Positions 17,786 through 27,643 of a DNA stretch of 64,000 bases are shown one piece after another. The stretch covers positions 1 to 64,000 of the forward strand of contig JAKFWC010000004.1 of NCBI GenBank assembly GCA_021732975.1. Direction: 5' to 3'. The DNA is from Planctomycetaceae bacterium (GTDB taxonomy: Bacteria; Planctomycetota; Planctomycetia; Planctomycetales; Planctomycetaceae). Every line of letters starts with the position of its first letter. Within the stretch, counting starts at the first letter, position 1. Both the position numbers and the translations under genes were made by a program. Below the pieces are notes generated by a model that made no database searches, was not told the origin of the DNA, and worked only from the letters and a program-made list of their open reading frames with translations.

Positions 17786-20332
17786 ATGGGCGAAGTTGAA
17801 GCAAGAGGATCGTCTCGTCAGCAGATCTTCATCAGCTATGGGCGCGAGGACGCAGCCGAATTCGCAGAGAACCTCGCTGACTATTTGGAATCAACCGGTA
17901 GTTATCAGGTATGGCTAGACCGGAAACGCGGAATTCCGGTCGGTGCCCCGTTCGATGTCCGCATCGAAATTGGCATCAGAGAAAGCGCCCTGTTGGTCGC
18001 CGTGCTGACGGAATGGTCCATTCGGGATGAGGCCTTCTGCCGCAACGAGTTGTTGTATGCCCAGGCGCATAAGAAGCTCATTGTCCCCGTGCGGGTTCAT
18101 GATGTGGTCCCCCCCATTCAGATTGTTTCCCTGAACTATGTCGATGCCGTAGTGGATCGCGCGAATGTCAACCAGCAGTTATTGGATGCGATCGACACGG
18201 CCCTCAAGACCAAGAGTTCGGTTCGCCTGCAACTGCCTCCCCCGCAGTTGGAACAGCATCGATGGTGGGCAGATGGTCCGGGACTGAATTTTGAAACGGA
18301 GCTGGCACGGTATGGCGGCTCGTTTGTCGGACGGGAGTGGCTCATTGCTCGCTTGCGGACATGGATCGATGGCGGAAGTTCGCGGCTATTGTTGTTGACA
18401 GCGGACGCCGGTGTCGGGAAGAGCGCGCTCGCCGCACAGTTGTCCGCCAGACTTCCGGTTCGCAGTGTCTACTTTTGCACGCGCGATGACGAGGCTTCCT
18501 GTCGCGTGCCGGGTTGGATCCGCACACTTGTCTATCAATTGGCTGCTGCAGAACTGTGGTATCGGGAGTTCATCGAAACCATTCCCGAGCCCGACTGGAC
18601 GAAGCCCTTAAAGCTCTTCAAGACCCTCATTCTGGAGCCGATTCGTGAACGAGCCCCGAATGGCACACACGGCGTTCCGATGGTTTTTGTCATCGACGGT
18701 CTCGATGAGTCTCAAGCCGTTGCCGGCCAGGAATTGGTGACGCTGTTGGCCGATGAAGCGGACCGTCTTCCAGCCTGGCTTCGCGTGATCGCGACCAGCC
18801 GCCCCGATCAGAACTTGCTGGCTGCAATGTCTCGAGAGGGAATTGAGCATCTGCACCTGCACACGGGAGCAAGCTCCGGCGATACTGCCGAATCGCAACT
18901 GGTCCGAGGTGAACTGCAGTCGGACCTCGACACATACATTGCGTCCCGACTGGCCGACATGCCAGACACCAGTGTGGGTGAATCCGAACGAGCGGCGCTT
19001 GCCGAGCAGATCAATGCCGCTGCGAACGGGAACATCCTGTTTGCCAAGATGACTCTCGACTCTCTGTCCGATCCCATTGCATCTTACCGACTTTCGCCAG
19101 CATCCATTGGTAGGCTGCCCAGGAAGCTGGGCGGACTCTATCACCAGATGTTTCGGCTGCGCTTCTCAGACGCACAAGAATACGCGAACACCATCGTCCC
19201 CCTTCTGAATGGTCTTGTAGCATCCATGGCCCCGCTGCCTGAATCGCTGCTCCAAAGAGCTTCATTGATGGATCATGCCGCGGCCGAACTTGGCGTGTCG
19301 CGACTGTCGCAGTTTCTCGGGATCGATGAAACGGATCCGAGAATAGTACGCTTGTTTCATAAGAGTCTGGCCGATTGGCTGACAACGCCATCAGCGAGCG
19401 GCGACTTTGCCGCCAGCGAGAAAGCAGGGCATCGTCAGCTCGCCAATGCGTGTTGGGCAGAATGGGAAGAATCCGCTCCCACGACACGGGAGTATATTCG
19501 ACAGCATCTTGCGGCTCATCTCGTGGCTGACAGGCAATGGGAACGACTTCTGAAGTTGATAAAAGCAGATCGCAAATTCTGGCTTCCTGTCCGCGCCGCC
19601 CTGAGGAGAATCTACAAGAAGTTTAACGAGTGGCCCGAGGGGTTGAAGAAATTCTTGGATGCGGATTCCGAGCCACGGGCGATCTTGTTTCGAGGGGAGA
19701 CGCTCGAAATGGAGCAGCGTTTGGATGAGGCCGCTGCGGTTTATCGGTCGCATTGCGACCGCGTCACAGACCCCCAAGAAGGTGAGATTTATTTCGCAGT
19801 TCGAGTTGCATTGGCTGTCGTTCAAGATCGTATGCAGCCACCGCAGAGCGAAGCCGCGCTGGTGATCGTCGACAGCATGCTTGAATACCCCAGCTTCGAG
19901 CAAGACTATCCAAAATCGTATTGGCGGACCCGCTATCAGCGCGGCGTAATTCTCTCGCGACTGAGGCGGGATCAGGAAGCGATCGAGGCGCTGCAGCTCG
20001 TGGAGGAGCAACCAGAATATGACGATCTCGCAACCAGTGCGATCTACCAGCGCGGCGTCGTCGAATTGAATCAACAGCGATACGACGACGCAGAAAACAC
20101 GTTTCGAACATCCTTGCAACGGCGCGGCAATGATCCGTTCGACCATCGGCGGGCATTTGAGCACCATCGTCTTGGAAATGTTTGTGCCGCCACGGGCAGG
20201 ACAGAAGAGGCTCGCAGGTACTACGAGGAATCGTTACGAATTTCCGACAACTGCGGCGATCACCGGTATGCGCGCAAGACTCGGATCGATTTGGAGCAGT
20301 TGCGATCGGATTCCATTGAAAGTTCAAACTGA
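17786..20332 (+). CDS. TIR-NACHT-TPR protein (STAND NTPase, predicted NADase)
   Basis: The product has 848 aa. ATG 17786 is chosen over the longer frame from 17735 because an AAGGAG sits 7 nt upstream. A TIR domain spans residues 14-125: IFISYGRED starts it and FCRNELLYAQ carries the expected catalytic Glu near residue 88. A NACHT-type STAND ATPase follows, with Walker A AGVGKSA near 208, Walker B VFVIDGLDES near 299 and an IATSRPD sensor strand. The C-terminal third (about 620-840) consists of TPR-like helical pairs with AYRSH, AIEAL and ARRYYEESL patterns. By family knowledge the TPR would sense a cue, the STAND module oligomerise and the TIR consume NAD+. The stop overlaps the next start by one base (TGATG). 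Confidence 0.85.
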   Translation: MGEVEARGSSRQQIFISYGREDAAEFAENLADYLESTGSYQVWLDRKRGIPVGAPFDVRIEIGIRESALLVAVLTEWSIRDEAFCRNELLYAQAHKKLIVPVRVHDVVPPIQIVSLNYVDAVVDRANVNQQLLDAIDTALKTKSSVRLQLPPPQLEQHRWWADGPGLNFETELARYGGSFVGREWLIARLRTWIDGGSSRLLLLTADAGVGKSALAAQLSARLPVRSVYFCTRDDEASCRVPGWIRTLVYQLAAAELWYREFIETIPEPDWTKPLKLFKTLILEPIRERAPNGTHGVPMVFVIDGLDESQAVAGQELVTLLADEADRLPAWLRVIATSRPDQNLLAAMSREGIEHLHLHTGASSGDTAESQLVRGELQSDLDTYIASRLADMPDTSVGESERAALAEQINAAANGNILFAKMTLDSLSDPIASYRLSPASIGRLPRKLGGLYHQMFRLRFSDAQEYANTIVPLLNGLVASMAPLPESLLQRASLMDHAAAELGVSRLSQFLGIDETDPRIVRLFHKSLADWLTTPSASGDFAASEKAGHRQLANACWAEWEESAPTTREYIRQHLAAHLVADRQWERLLKLIKADRKFWLPVRAALRRIYKKFNEWPEGLKKFLDADSEPRAILFRGETLEMEQRLDEAAAVYRSHCDRVTDPQEGEIYFAVRVALAVVQDRMQPPQSEAALVIVDSMLEYPSFEQDYPKSYWRTRYQRGVILSRLRRDQEAIEALQLVEEQPEYDDLATSAIYQRGVVELNQQRYDDAENTFRTSLQRRGNDPFDHRRAFEHHRLGNVCAATGRTEEARRYYEESLRISDNCGDHRYARKTRIDLEQLRSDSIESSN

Positions 20333-21378
20333 TGACGGCACTGCGCCAGCAGACTCTGATTCGACTGGACCCGGCCGATCTTGTTTCTCTCGTGTGGAGT
20401 GTTCCCGCGTGGGAAGAGCTGACCCGGGAACCAGCAGCATCGGGCCTCGTGCGGCATGGTGGCGTTGCTCAAGCCGTGAATTATCTCCCTAAGTCGATGA
20501 AAGTAGCGTATTCCGAGCACGCAGCTTCCTATTTACAGGGGCTTGGCGACGAATCCGGAAACCAGCCAAGAACGCTCCTGGCCTTCGGTTCTCGAAATAC
20601 ATTTCAGAATCTCGGCCTGCCGGGGTGGCACGCCGACCGTATGCCGCGTCTCCTTTGCCGGCGGGATGAGCCTTGGGCACACTGGGAATACCATGCCTTC
20701 TGTGGACTCAAGGATGGGGGAGCCGAGTTGCGGCGAATCCACTTTGAGCCCGATCCCGGAGGACAGCCACAACATGTCTCTGGTGGCGAGGGAAGCGAGA
20801 ATTTCACTGACGTGAAATGGGCGGTGACTGGACAACCTCTCGTTTGGGATGGAGTGGTTTCGTCCGTTACGACTCTCGCAGGGAATACTTATGACATCCG
20901 TCACCTTTGGGCACTCCGGTGGGAGGCTTGGCAAAAGTGTCCCGGTGACTTCTCGATCTACCAGGAGATGATGTCCTGCTTCATGCGGAATCTCGCCGCT
21001 TCCGTGACGACACGAGGCGAGTCCATGTTGGAGATCGCGGCGCGCTACCGAGTGCCACCAGCAGAGGGGTACCTGCATAGTTCACTTGGCATGACTGACT
21101 CCGGCGAGCTGCTGCTTCTGATGCAAACGGGATCGATCATTGATGTCGCGAATTCTCAGAGGGCACTCGGCGCCCGGCGTGCGATTTTGTTAGACAACGG
21201 CGGATCAGTGGGTGTCGGCTACTGGTCGCGCTACGAATGGCAACGCATTGGGTGGACTAACCTCCGCGACCGGCCGACGTTCATTGGTAACGGCTCGTAT
21301 TTCCGTCCGCGGGCGCATTCTGTCGTGATTGTTGAACTCCGGACAGATTTGCCCGATGGGCCCACCGCCTTGGCATAG
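20332..21378 (+). CDS. Phosphodiester glycosidase-like protein coupled to the TIR gene
   Basis: The protein has 348 aa. The C-terminal third (about 240-345) has the pattern LGMTDSGELLLLMQTG, then ALGARRAILLDNGGSVGVGYW, ending in a SVVIVEL strand. This resembles the NAGPA/DUF2233 fold, in which an ...LDGGGS motif is central; here it reads LDNGGS. The N-terminal 230 residues are not recognised and no signal peptide is visible, unlike most NAGPA proteins, which are exported. The ATG overlaps the TIR-NACHT stop by one base, so synthesis is almost certainly coupled. It could process a nucleotide or glycoside product made by the TIR enzyme, or act as a separate effector. Both ideas are inference. 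Confidence 0.55.
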   Translation: MTALRQQTLIRLDPADLVSLVWSVPAWEELTREPAASGLVRHGGVAQAVNYLPKSMKVAYSEHAASYLQGLGDESGNQPRTLLAFGSRNTFQNLGLPGWHADRMPRLLCRRDEPWAHWEYHAFCGLKDGGAELRRIHFEPDPGGQPQHVSGGEGSENFTDVKWAVTGQPLVWDGVVSSVTTLAGNTYDIRHLWALRWEAWQKCPGDFSIYQEMMSCFMRNLAASVTTRGESMLEIAARYRVPPAEGYLHSSLGMTDSGELLLLMQTGSIIDVANSQRALGARRAILLDNGGSVGVGYWSRYEWQRIGWTNLRDRPTFIGNGSYFRPRAHSVVIVELRTDLPDGPTALA

Positions 21379-21643
21379 GGCGTCCAGAGGACGTTGGGTT
21401 GTTACAACGGAGAAATGGCCGCACGGCGCGGTAAAGATATTCTAATTCGTCCCGATCCCACGAATGTGGAATGAAGACGGCACTTTTTTGGAGGGCGTGG
21501 GTCGCAGATTTGCCTCTGAATTCTCGCTGATTCGCGAACCGTCGGTGGCTTGAGCCCTGTTGCAGTGTAAAAGAACTGTCGATAAATCCTCCGACTAAGA
21601 GTTATGCCGCATACTGTTTGCTTTCGAATTGTGACGCCATCAT

Positions 21644-22129
21644 TTGCCCGTGGACAACTCGACAAGTCTGATCGCTGAGGATTCCATCCTCATCTATGCC
21701 GTCCGTCGTTCATACGACCGCAACAGTCCACCCACCCCACAGCTAAGTTACGAAAGAGTCTTTGCCACGGAGGGATGGAAGCTGTGGGGAATGAGCGCAA
21801 AAACACACGACTTGTATGTCACGAAAGTTGATTTGCTGCAACGATTCGACGCCAACACTCAAACCGAACTTTCCCGTCGTCAGTTCGACGGCCTCAACTA
21901 TGAAACGCTGGCCGTGTCACCAGGCGGCGATCTGCTCGCGTTCAGTCGCCTGCGCCAGATTGAACTTGTTGATCCAGCAACCGGAACGTCTCGACCGACG
22001 GTGGGAGGACATTCCGGACGAATACAACAAATGCATTTTTCCCCGGATGGCGAGACCCTGCTGGCTCTGGACAACAAGGGAGTACTCAAATTCTGGGAAG
22101 TGGCCCACGGCTTGGAATTGCTGACCTGA
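21644..22129 (+). pseudogene. WD40-repeat fragment
   Basis: A 161-codon frame opens with a TTG at 21644 and shows at least one good WD40 blade pair near its end. The segment HFSPDGETLLALDNKGVLKFW has the GH-to-WD spacing (GGHSGRIQQMHFSP ... VLKFWEV), preceded by LAVSPGGDLLAF. A functional propeller needs about seven blades, so this is probably the C-terminal remnant of a longer protein. A short stand-alone product cannot be excluded. It precedes the sulfatases on the same strand by about 150 nt. Confidence 0.5.
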
Positions 22130-22276
22130 CCGCACCACCTTCGCCAAAGCGACGCGACAACGGTACTATAGCTGTTCCAGATCTCAATTTCCCTTCACGA
22201 GTTCTTGACGGCGACAAGTTTCTCGCTGGTCAATTGTTCGCGGGGTGGCACCATCCAAGAAAAGCGCGGAGTATGC

Positions 22277-24640
22277 ATGGCCCGATCAAATCCAGCCGGC
22301 ATTGTCGCGATGCTGGCATTCGCCGGATTGCTCGGCTGCCTCGTGGCTTCTGCGCAGGAAAAAGTCGCTCCAACACCGCCGACAGGACAGCTTGATCGCT
22401 CTGTGCTGCCGCCAGTCGCGCCTGCGTTCAAAGGGAAAATCGGTCCGAACTACAAGGAATCCACACCGGACTTCGGACCCGCGCTGGCGGTGACCGCGCC
22501 GGAAGGCGCACCCAACGTGCTGGTCATCGTGCTCGACGATGTCGGGTACGGACACCTCGGCTGTTACGGTGGGCCAATCGCGACAACGAACATCGACAGG
22601 CTCGCCGCCAGCGGATTGCGGTACAGCAACTTCCACACGACCGCGCTGTGCTCGCCATCGCGTGGTGCTCTGCTCACGGGACGCAACCATCATGCCATCG
22701 GTCTTGCGGCCATCACGGAAGCAGCCACGGGGTTTCCCGGCAATTTCGGATCGATTCCAAAGAGTGCCTCAACCATCTCCGAGGTGTTGAAGCAGAACGG
22801 CTACAACACGATGGCTCTCGGGAAATGGCACCTCGCCCCTTACACGGCATACACATCCGCAGGACCGTTTGACCGCTGGCCGCTCGGGATGGGATTCGAG
22901 AAGTATTACGGCTTTCTCGGCGGCGAAACCGATCAGTGGGCTCCCCTGCTCACCCAGGACAATCATTTTATCGACACCCCCACGCGGCCCGGCTACCACT
23001 TGACCGAAGACCTGGTCGACCACGCCATCGCCGACATCCGCGATCAGCAGCAGGCGAACACCGGCCGCCCCTTCTTCTCGTACCTCGCGCTGGGAGCGGC
23101 TCATGCTCCGTTGCACGCGCCCAAGGATTTCATCGCGAAGTACAAAGGAAAATTCGACCAGGGCTGGGACAAGGTGCGGGAAGAAATTTTCGAGCGGCAG
23201 AAGAAGCTCGGCATCATCCCGAAGAACGCCGTGCTGCCCCCCGCCAATCCCGGGATCGTGGCTTGGGACGAGCTGACCGACGGTCAGAAGAATGTCTATT
23301 GCCGGTTGCAGGAAGTCTTCGCCGGTTTCGTCGATCACGCAGATCACCATTTGGGGAGAGTGTTCGCTGCGCTCGATGAGCTGGGCGTTCGTGACAACAC
23401 GCTCATCATGCTGGTCTCCGATAACGGAGCCTCACAGGAGGGGCTGGCAAACGGCACCCTCAACACCGACCGCTATCGAAACTATTTTCCGGACACAGTC
23501 GAAGAAATGATCCCCAGGCTCGACGAAGCCGGCAGTTCCTCGACCGACCCGCACTACCCAATGGGTTGGGCGATGGCCGGGAATTCACCGCTGAAACGCT
23601 GGAAGCAGGATACGCACTCCGGCGGCAATACTGATCCGTTCATCGTCTCCTGGCCCGCGAAAATCAAAGACGCCGGTGCAATCCGTAATCAGTACCACCA
23701 CATTATTGATGTGGTACCGACGATTCTGGAGGCGAGCGGGCTACCCGTCCCCACGTCGGTCAATGGCGTGAAACAGATGCCGCTGCATGGCGCGAGCATG
23801 GCATACACGTTCACGGACGGTGCATCGAAGTCGCGCAAGCAATCGCAGTATTACGAAATGCTCGGCAGCCGTGCGATTTGGGCCGATGGGTGGACGGCGG
23901 TGACCTGGCATAAGAAGGACACAGCCTGGGAAGATGACCGTTGGGAGCTGTACCACACGGATGTCGACTTCACCGAGGCGAACGACCTCGCGGCGAAGAA
24001 TCCAGAGAAGCTGAAGGAGTTGATCGCGCTCTGGGACGGCGAAGCGAAGAAGTACAATGTGTTCCCGCTCGACGACCGTCGATATGAGCGTGTCGCTGAT
24101 CCGACACGCCCGGTCGCTGCAGTTGCCAGGCAGCAGTACACCTACTATCCCGGCACATCGATCTTACATCCCCTGGCCGCTCCGCAGATTCTGGGTAAGG
24201 CCCACACGATCACCGCCCACGTCGAGATTTCGCAAGAGGGGGCAGAGGGCGTGCTGGCCTGCAGCGGAGGCGAATTTGGTGGCTGGACGTTGTTCATCCA
24301 GGATGGAAAGTTTCATTACGTCCACAACTATCTCAAGCTTCAGGAGGCACATGCTGCGTCCGTGAAGCCGCTCTCTCCGGGCCGGCATACGCTCAGCGTT
24401 CATTTTGCGCCGACGGAGTCGCATTTGAAGCCCGATTACTTCATCGGCAATGTCAAGCTGTTCGTCGATGGTGAACAGACAGCCGAGTTAAAGGGCATCA
24501 AAGTTGCCGGGCAATACAGCGCGGTCACCGGCTACGGACTCTTGATCGGTCGCAATACCGGCACACCAGTGAGTCACGAATACCGGGCTCCGTTCGCCTT
24601 CACCGGTAAGCTCGACAAGGTGACGTTAGAACTGAAGTGA
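22277..24640 (+). CDS. Secreted arylsulfatase with C-terminal LamG-like extension
   Basis: The product has 787 aa from ATG 22277, chosen because an N-terminal signal peptide (MARSNPAGIVAMLAFAGLLG) begins there. The sulfatase domain starts with VLVIVLDDVGYGHLG. The nucleophile motif CSPSR in ALCSPSRGALLTGRN is the site of Cys-to-formylglycine conversion. GKWH and VSDNGAS give further metal and sulfate-binding residues. The last 150 residues form a beta-rich domain like the C-terminal extension of large arylsulfatases (KLFVDGEQTAELKG). It hydrolyses sulfate esters, probably of aromatic or glycan substrates, in the periplasm. A paralogue follows after 64 nt on the same strand. Confidence 0.9.
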   Translation: MARSNPAGIVAMLAFAGLLGCLVASAQEKVAPTPPTGQLDRSVLPPVAPAFKGKIGPNYKESTPDFGPALAVTAPEGAPNVLVIVLDDVGYGHLGCYGGPIATTNIDRLAASGLRYSNFHTTALCSPSRGALLTGRNHHAIGLAAITEAATGFPGNFGSIPKSASTISEVLKQNGYNTMALGKWHLAPYTAYTSAGPFDRWPLGMGFEKYYGFLGGETDQWAPLLTQDNHFIDTPTRPGYHLTEDLVDHAIADIRDQQQANTGRPFFSYLALGAAHAPLHAPKDFIAKYKGKFDQGWDKVREEIFERQKKLGIIPKNAVLPPANPGIVAWDELTDGQKNVYCRLQEVFAGFVDHADHHLGRVFAALDELGVRDNTLIMLVSDNGASQEGLANGTLNTDRYRNYFPDTVEEMIPRLDEAGSSSTDPHYPMGWAMAGNSPLKRWKQDTHSGGNTDPFIVSWPAKIKDAGAIRNQYHHIIDVVPTILEASGLPVPTSVNGVKQMPLHGASMAYTFTDGASKSRKQSQYYEMLGSRAIWADGWTAVTWHKKDTAWEDDRWELYHTDVDFTEANDLAAKNPEKLKELIALWDGEAKKYNVFPLDDRRYERVADPTRPVAAVARQQYTYYPGTSILHPLAAPQILGKAHTITAHVEISQEGAEGVLACSGGEFGGWTLFIQDGKFHYVHNYLKLQEAHAASVKPLSPGRHTLSVHFAPTESHLKPDYFIGNVKLFVDGEQTAELKGIKVAGQYSAVTGYGLLIGRNTGTPVSHEYRAPFAFTGKLDKVTLELK

Positions 24641-24704
24641 TGTCGCCGTTTCGGTCAACGAACGATCCTCACTTCCTTACCAAACAATCGAAGAGTTTTC
24701 CAAT

Positions 24705-27098
24705 ATGCTCAAGCGACTCCTATTACCGACTCTGCTCATCGCCGTCGGCAGTACATTGGGCTGGCTGGCCGCGTCCGGTCAGATAAGCCGGGCCTTGGCT
24801 CAGGACAAGCAGCCCGGCAATGCTTCGATTCCCAACGATGGCACGCAATTGCCCAAGCCTGATGCCAAGTTCAAGGGGAAGATCGGCGAGACGTTCAAGG
24901 ACTCGGCGCCCGATTACCCGCAGCCGGTGAAGGCTCCGAAGGGATCGCCCAATGTGCTGCTGGTGCTGCTCGACGACGTTGGTTTTGGAATGTGTTCCAC
25001 GTTCGGTGGACCTGTGCCGACGCCGCACCTCGACAAGCTCGCGAAGAACGGCTTGATCTACAATCGGTTTCACACGACGGCGCTGTGCAGCCCGACACGC
25101 GGCGCGCTGCTCACGGGACGCAATCACCACAGTTGCGCCACGGGCGTCATCATCGAGATGGGGACGGGCTACCCCGGATACACGGGCATCATTCCGAAGA
25201 GCACGTCCGTGGTGGCTCAGACCCTGCGCGACAACGGCTATGCGACCGCGTTCTTCGGCAAGGCGCACAACACGCCCGAGCCGGAGATCAGCCCCGCCGG
25301 CCCGTTTCACAATTGGCCGACGGGCCAGGGCTTCGAGACTTTCTACGGATTCAATCAGGGCGAAACGAATCAGTTTTATCCCACGCTGTACCGCGACACC
25401 CGCCCGGTCGGCCAGCCAAAGTCGCCGGAGCAAGGTTACAACTTCAGCGAGGACATGACCGACGAAGCGATTGCCTGGACGCACAATATCCGCGCCGCGA
25501 ACCGCGACAAGCCGTGGTTCGCCTACTTCAGCACGTCGGGCGTGCATGCTCCTCATCAACCCCCGCAGGAATGGCGCGATCGGTTCAAGGGCAAGTTCGA
25601 TTACGGCTGGGACAAGCAGCGCGAACTGACCCACGCGAAGCAGTTGGAATTCGGCATCATTCCGAAGGGGACGAAACTCACAGCGCGCGACGAAGCTGTT
25701 CCAGCGTGGGATTCGCGGTCAGTTGATGAGAAAAAGGTCTATGCGCGGCTGATGGAGAACTACGCGGGCTATATGGCCTACACCGATCACCAAGCCGGCC
25801 GGTTGCTCGACAGCCTCGCAGCGTCCGGGGAACTTGACAACACGCTGGTGATGTACGTCGTCGGTGACAACGGCGCAAGCGCAGAAGGGGGGCTAGAGGG
25901 AACGTTCAGCGAACTCGCCAGCTTGCTCGGCATTCAGCTTGGACTGGAGAGCACGATCAAACGAATCGACGAAATCGGCGGTCCGACCAGCGAACCGCAC
26001 GTACCGGTGGGATGGGCGTGGGCGATGAACGCTCCTTTCAAATGGACGAAGCAGGTCGCCTCCCACTTCGGCGGCACGCGCAACCCGCTGGTGGTTCACT
26101 GGCCGAAGGGCATCCAAGCCAAGGGGGAGATCCGCGACCAGTTCCACCACGTCATCGACATCGTGCCGACGATTCTCGAAGCGTGCAAGATTCCCGAACC
26201 CAAAGTCGTCAACGGAATCCCGCAGAAGCCGATCGAGGGGGTGTCCATGCTCTACTCTTTCGACAACGCGAATGCCAAGGACAGGCGCACCACTCAGTAC
26301 TTTGAACTCGCGACCAACCGGGCGGTCTATCACGACGGATGGGTGGCATGCAGCCGCAACGGCTATCCATGGATCACTGTGGGTAAGGGGTTGGATTTTC
26401 TGAAGGCTCCGTGGGAGCTGTACAACGTGGCCGACGACTTCAGCCAGGCGAACGATTTGGCGGCCAAAGAGCCGGAGAAGCTCAAGACGCTCCAGGCCAA
26501 GTTCCTGGAAGAGGCAAAGAAGTACGACGTGTTCCCGCTCGATCCGCGGTTCTCGGAGCGAATGGACCCCAAGCTGCGAGAATCGGGCGAACCGCCGACG
26601 AAATGGACCTACTTCGGCAAGAATGTCTGGCTGCCCGAACCGATCGGCCCGCAGCTCTTCCCACGGCCCCACTCCATGACCGCCGAACTGACGATTCCCA
26701 AGGGCGGCGCGGAAGGGGTCGTGGCGTGTGCGGGTGCGTTTTCGGCGGGCTGGTCGCTCTACATCAAGGATGGGAAGCCGTACTTTCGCTACACGGGATT
26801 TGAGATCTCCGACATTACGATTGCCAGCACGGCCACCCTCTCGGAAGGCCATGTCACGCTGAAGACGGTGTTCACGCCGGATGGTTCAAAGGACGGCGCG
26901 GGAACGCTCAAGCTGTTCGTCGACGACAAGCCCGCCGGCGAAGGCAAGATCAAACGGACGTTCTTCCGACATGGCTTAGAACCCTTCGAGGTCGGCCGCG
27001 ACTCGATCACGTCCATAGATCCAGCATACAAAGACAAGGGCAAGTTCGAGTTCACCGGCCAAATTGACAAAATCACGTTCGACGTGTCGGCGAAGTGA
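24705..27098 (+). CDS. Secreted arylsulfatase, tandem paralogue
   Basis: The protein has 797 aa with a signal peptide (LLLPTLLIAVGSTLGWLAAS). The formylglycine motif is CSPTR in ALCSPTRGALLTGRN. Metal-binding VLLVLLDDVGFG and VGDNGAS are present, but GKAHNT replaces the GKWH of the upstream paralogue. The C-terminal beta domain is also present (KLFVDDKPAGEGKIK). The two genes share the same domain order and clearly descend from a duplication. Their divergence at the GKWH position suggests different substrate fit. They probably form a two-gene transcript. Confidence 0.9.
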   Translation: MLKRLLLPTLLIAVGSTLGWLAASGQISRALAQDKQPGNASIPNDGTQLPKPDAKFKGKIGETFKDSAPDYPQPVKAPKGSPNVLLVLLDDVGFGMCSTFGGPVPTPHLDKLAKNGLIYNRFHTTALCSPTRGALLTGRNHHSCATGVIIEMGTGYPGYTGIIPKSTSVVAQTLRDNGYATAFFGKAHNTPEPEISPAGPFHNWPTGQGFETFYGFNQGETNQFYPTLYRDTRPVGQPKSPEQGYNFSEDMTDEAIAWTHNIRAANRDKPWFAYFSTSGVHAPHQPPQEWRDRFKGKFDYGWDKQRELTHAKQLEFGIIPKGTKLTARDEAVPAWDSRSVDEKKVYARLMENYAGYMAYTDHQAGRLLDSLAASGELDNTLVMYVVGDNGASAEGGLEGTFSELASLLGIQLGLESTIKRIDEIGGPTSEPHVPVGWAWAMNAPFKWTKQVASHFGGTRNPLVVHWPKGIQAKGEIRDQFHHVIDIVPTILEACKIPEPKVVNGIPQKPIEGVSMLYSFDNANAKDRRTTQYFELATNRAVYHDGWVACSRNGYPWITVGKGLDFLKAPWELYNVADDFSQANDLAAKEPEKLKTLQAKFLEEAKKYDVFPLDPRFSERMDPKLRESGEPPTKWTYFGKNVWLPEPIGPQLFPRPHSMTAELTIPKGGAEGVVACAGAFSAGWSLYIKDGKPYFRYTGFEISDITIASTATLSEGHVTLKTVFTPDGSKDGAGTLKLFVDDKPAGEGKIKRTFFRHGLEPFEVGRDSITSIDPAYKDKGKFEFTGQIDKITFDVSAK

Positions 27099-27643
27099 AT
27101 CTCCGGTGCTCGCCCCGCATGAACTGAATGTTAAACGTCAGATCGCCACGCCGCCCGGCACCCGTCCCGCGACCTTGAGCTGGTGCGCGCGGTGCCGTTC
27201 GCTGGGGAAAAAGTTCTTCAGACGGTTGGCCTGGAAGCGGACCGGGTAGTTGAGGAAGCGGTTTTGGTCGGCGAGGGTGTAGTTCCAGAACGAGTTCGAG
27301 CTCCAGAAACTGAGTGCGTCGGGTCTTGGAAATGCGCGGCGGACGACTGTGCTGAGGGTCTGCGAGAGCAGCCAGCCCTGCGTGGCCAGGCAGCGGTGGA
27401 GTTCCTTTATCGTGTGGATCGGGTCGGCTCGAGCGTCTTTCAAGGCGTCGCTCTTGTCTCGTTCGTCATCTTGGCCTACGCCAGCGAGCGGAGATTCCTG
27501 AAGGAGTTGAATGAGAAGGAAGAGAAGCCTGGCGATGACGCACACGACCGAGATGATGGCGTTACCGAGCACGCCGAATAGACATTGTTAAGCGAATACA
27601 AATCTGCTCGATAGCTGCCAACACCCTGGGATCGACACTCGGA
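27099..27643. other. Intergenic, one open but unsupported minus-strand frame
   Basis: Long frames are open on both strands (27138-27572 minus; 27183-27581 plus). The minus frame has reasonable composition, but neither shows a recognised domain or good start context. They overlap each other completely, so at most one can be real. The stretch may be decayed mobile-element DNA, since a recombinase relic follows. Confidence 0.35.

Noticed and set aside
27138..27572. 144-aa minus-strand frame and the overlapping 132-aa plus-strand frame
   Set aside because: Neither has a domain or convincing start context, and each excludes the other.
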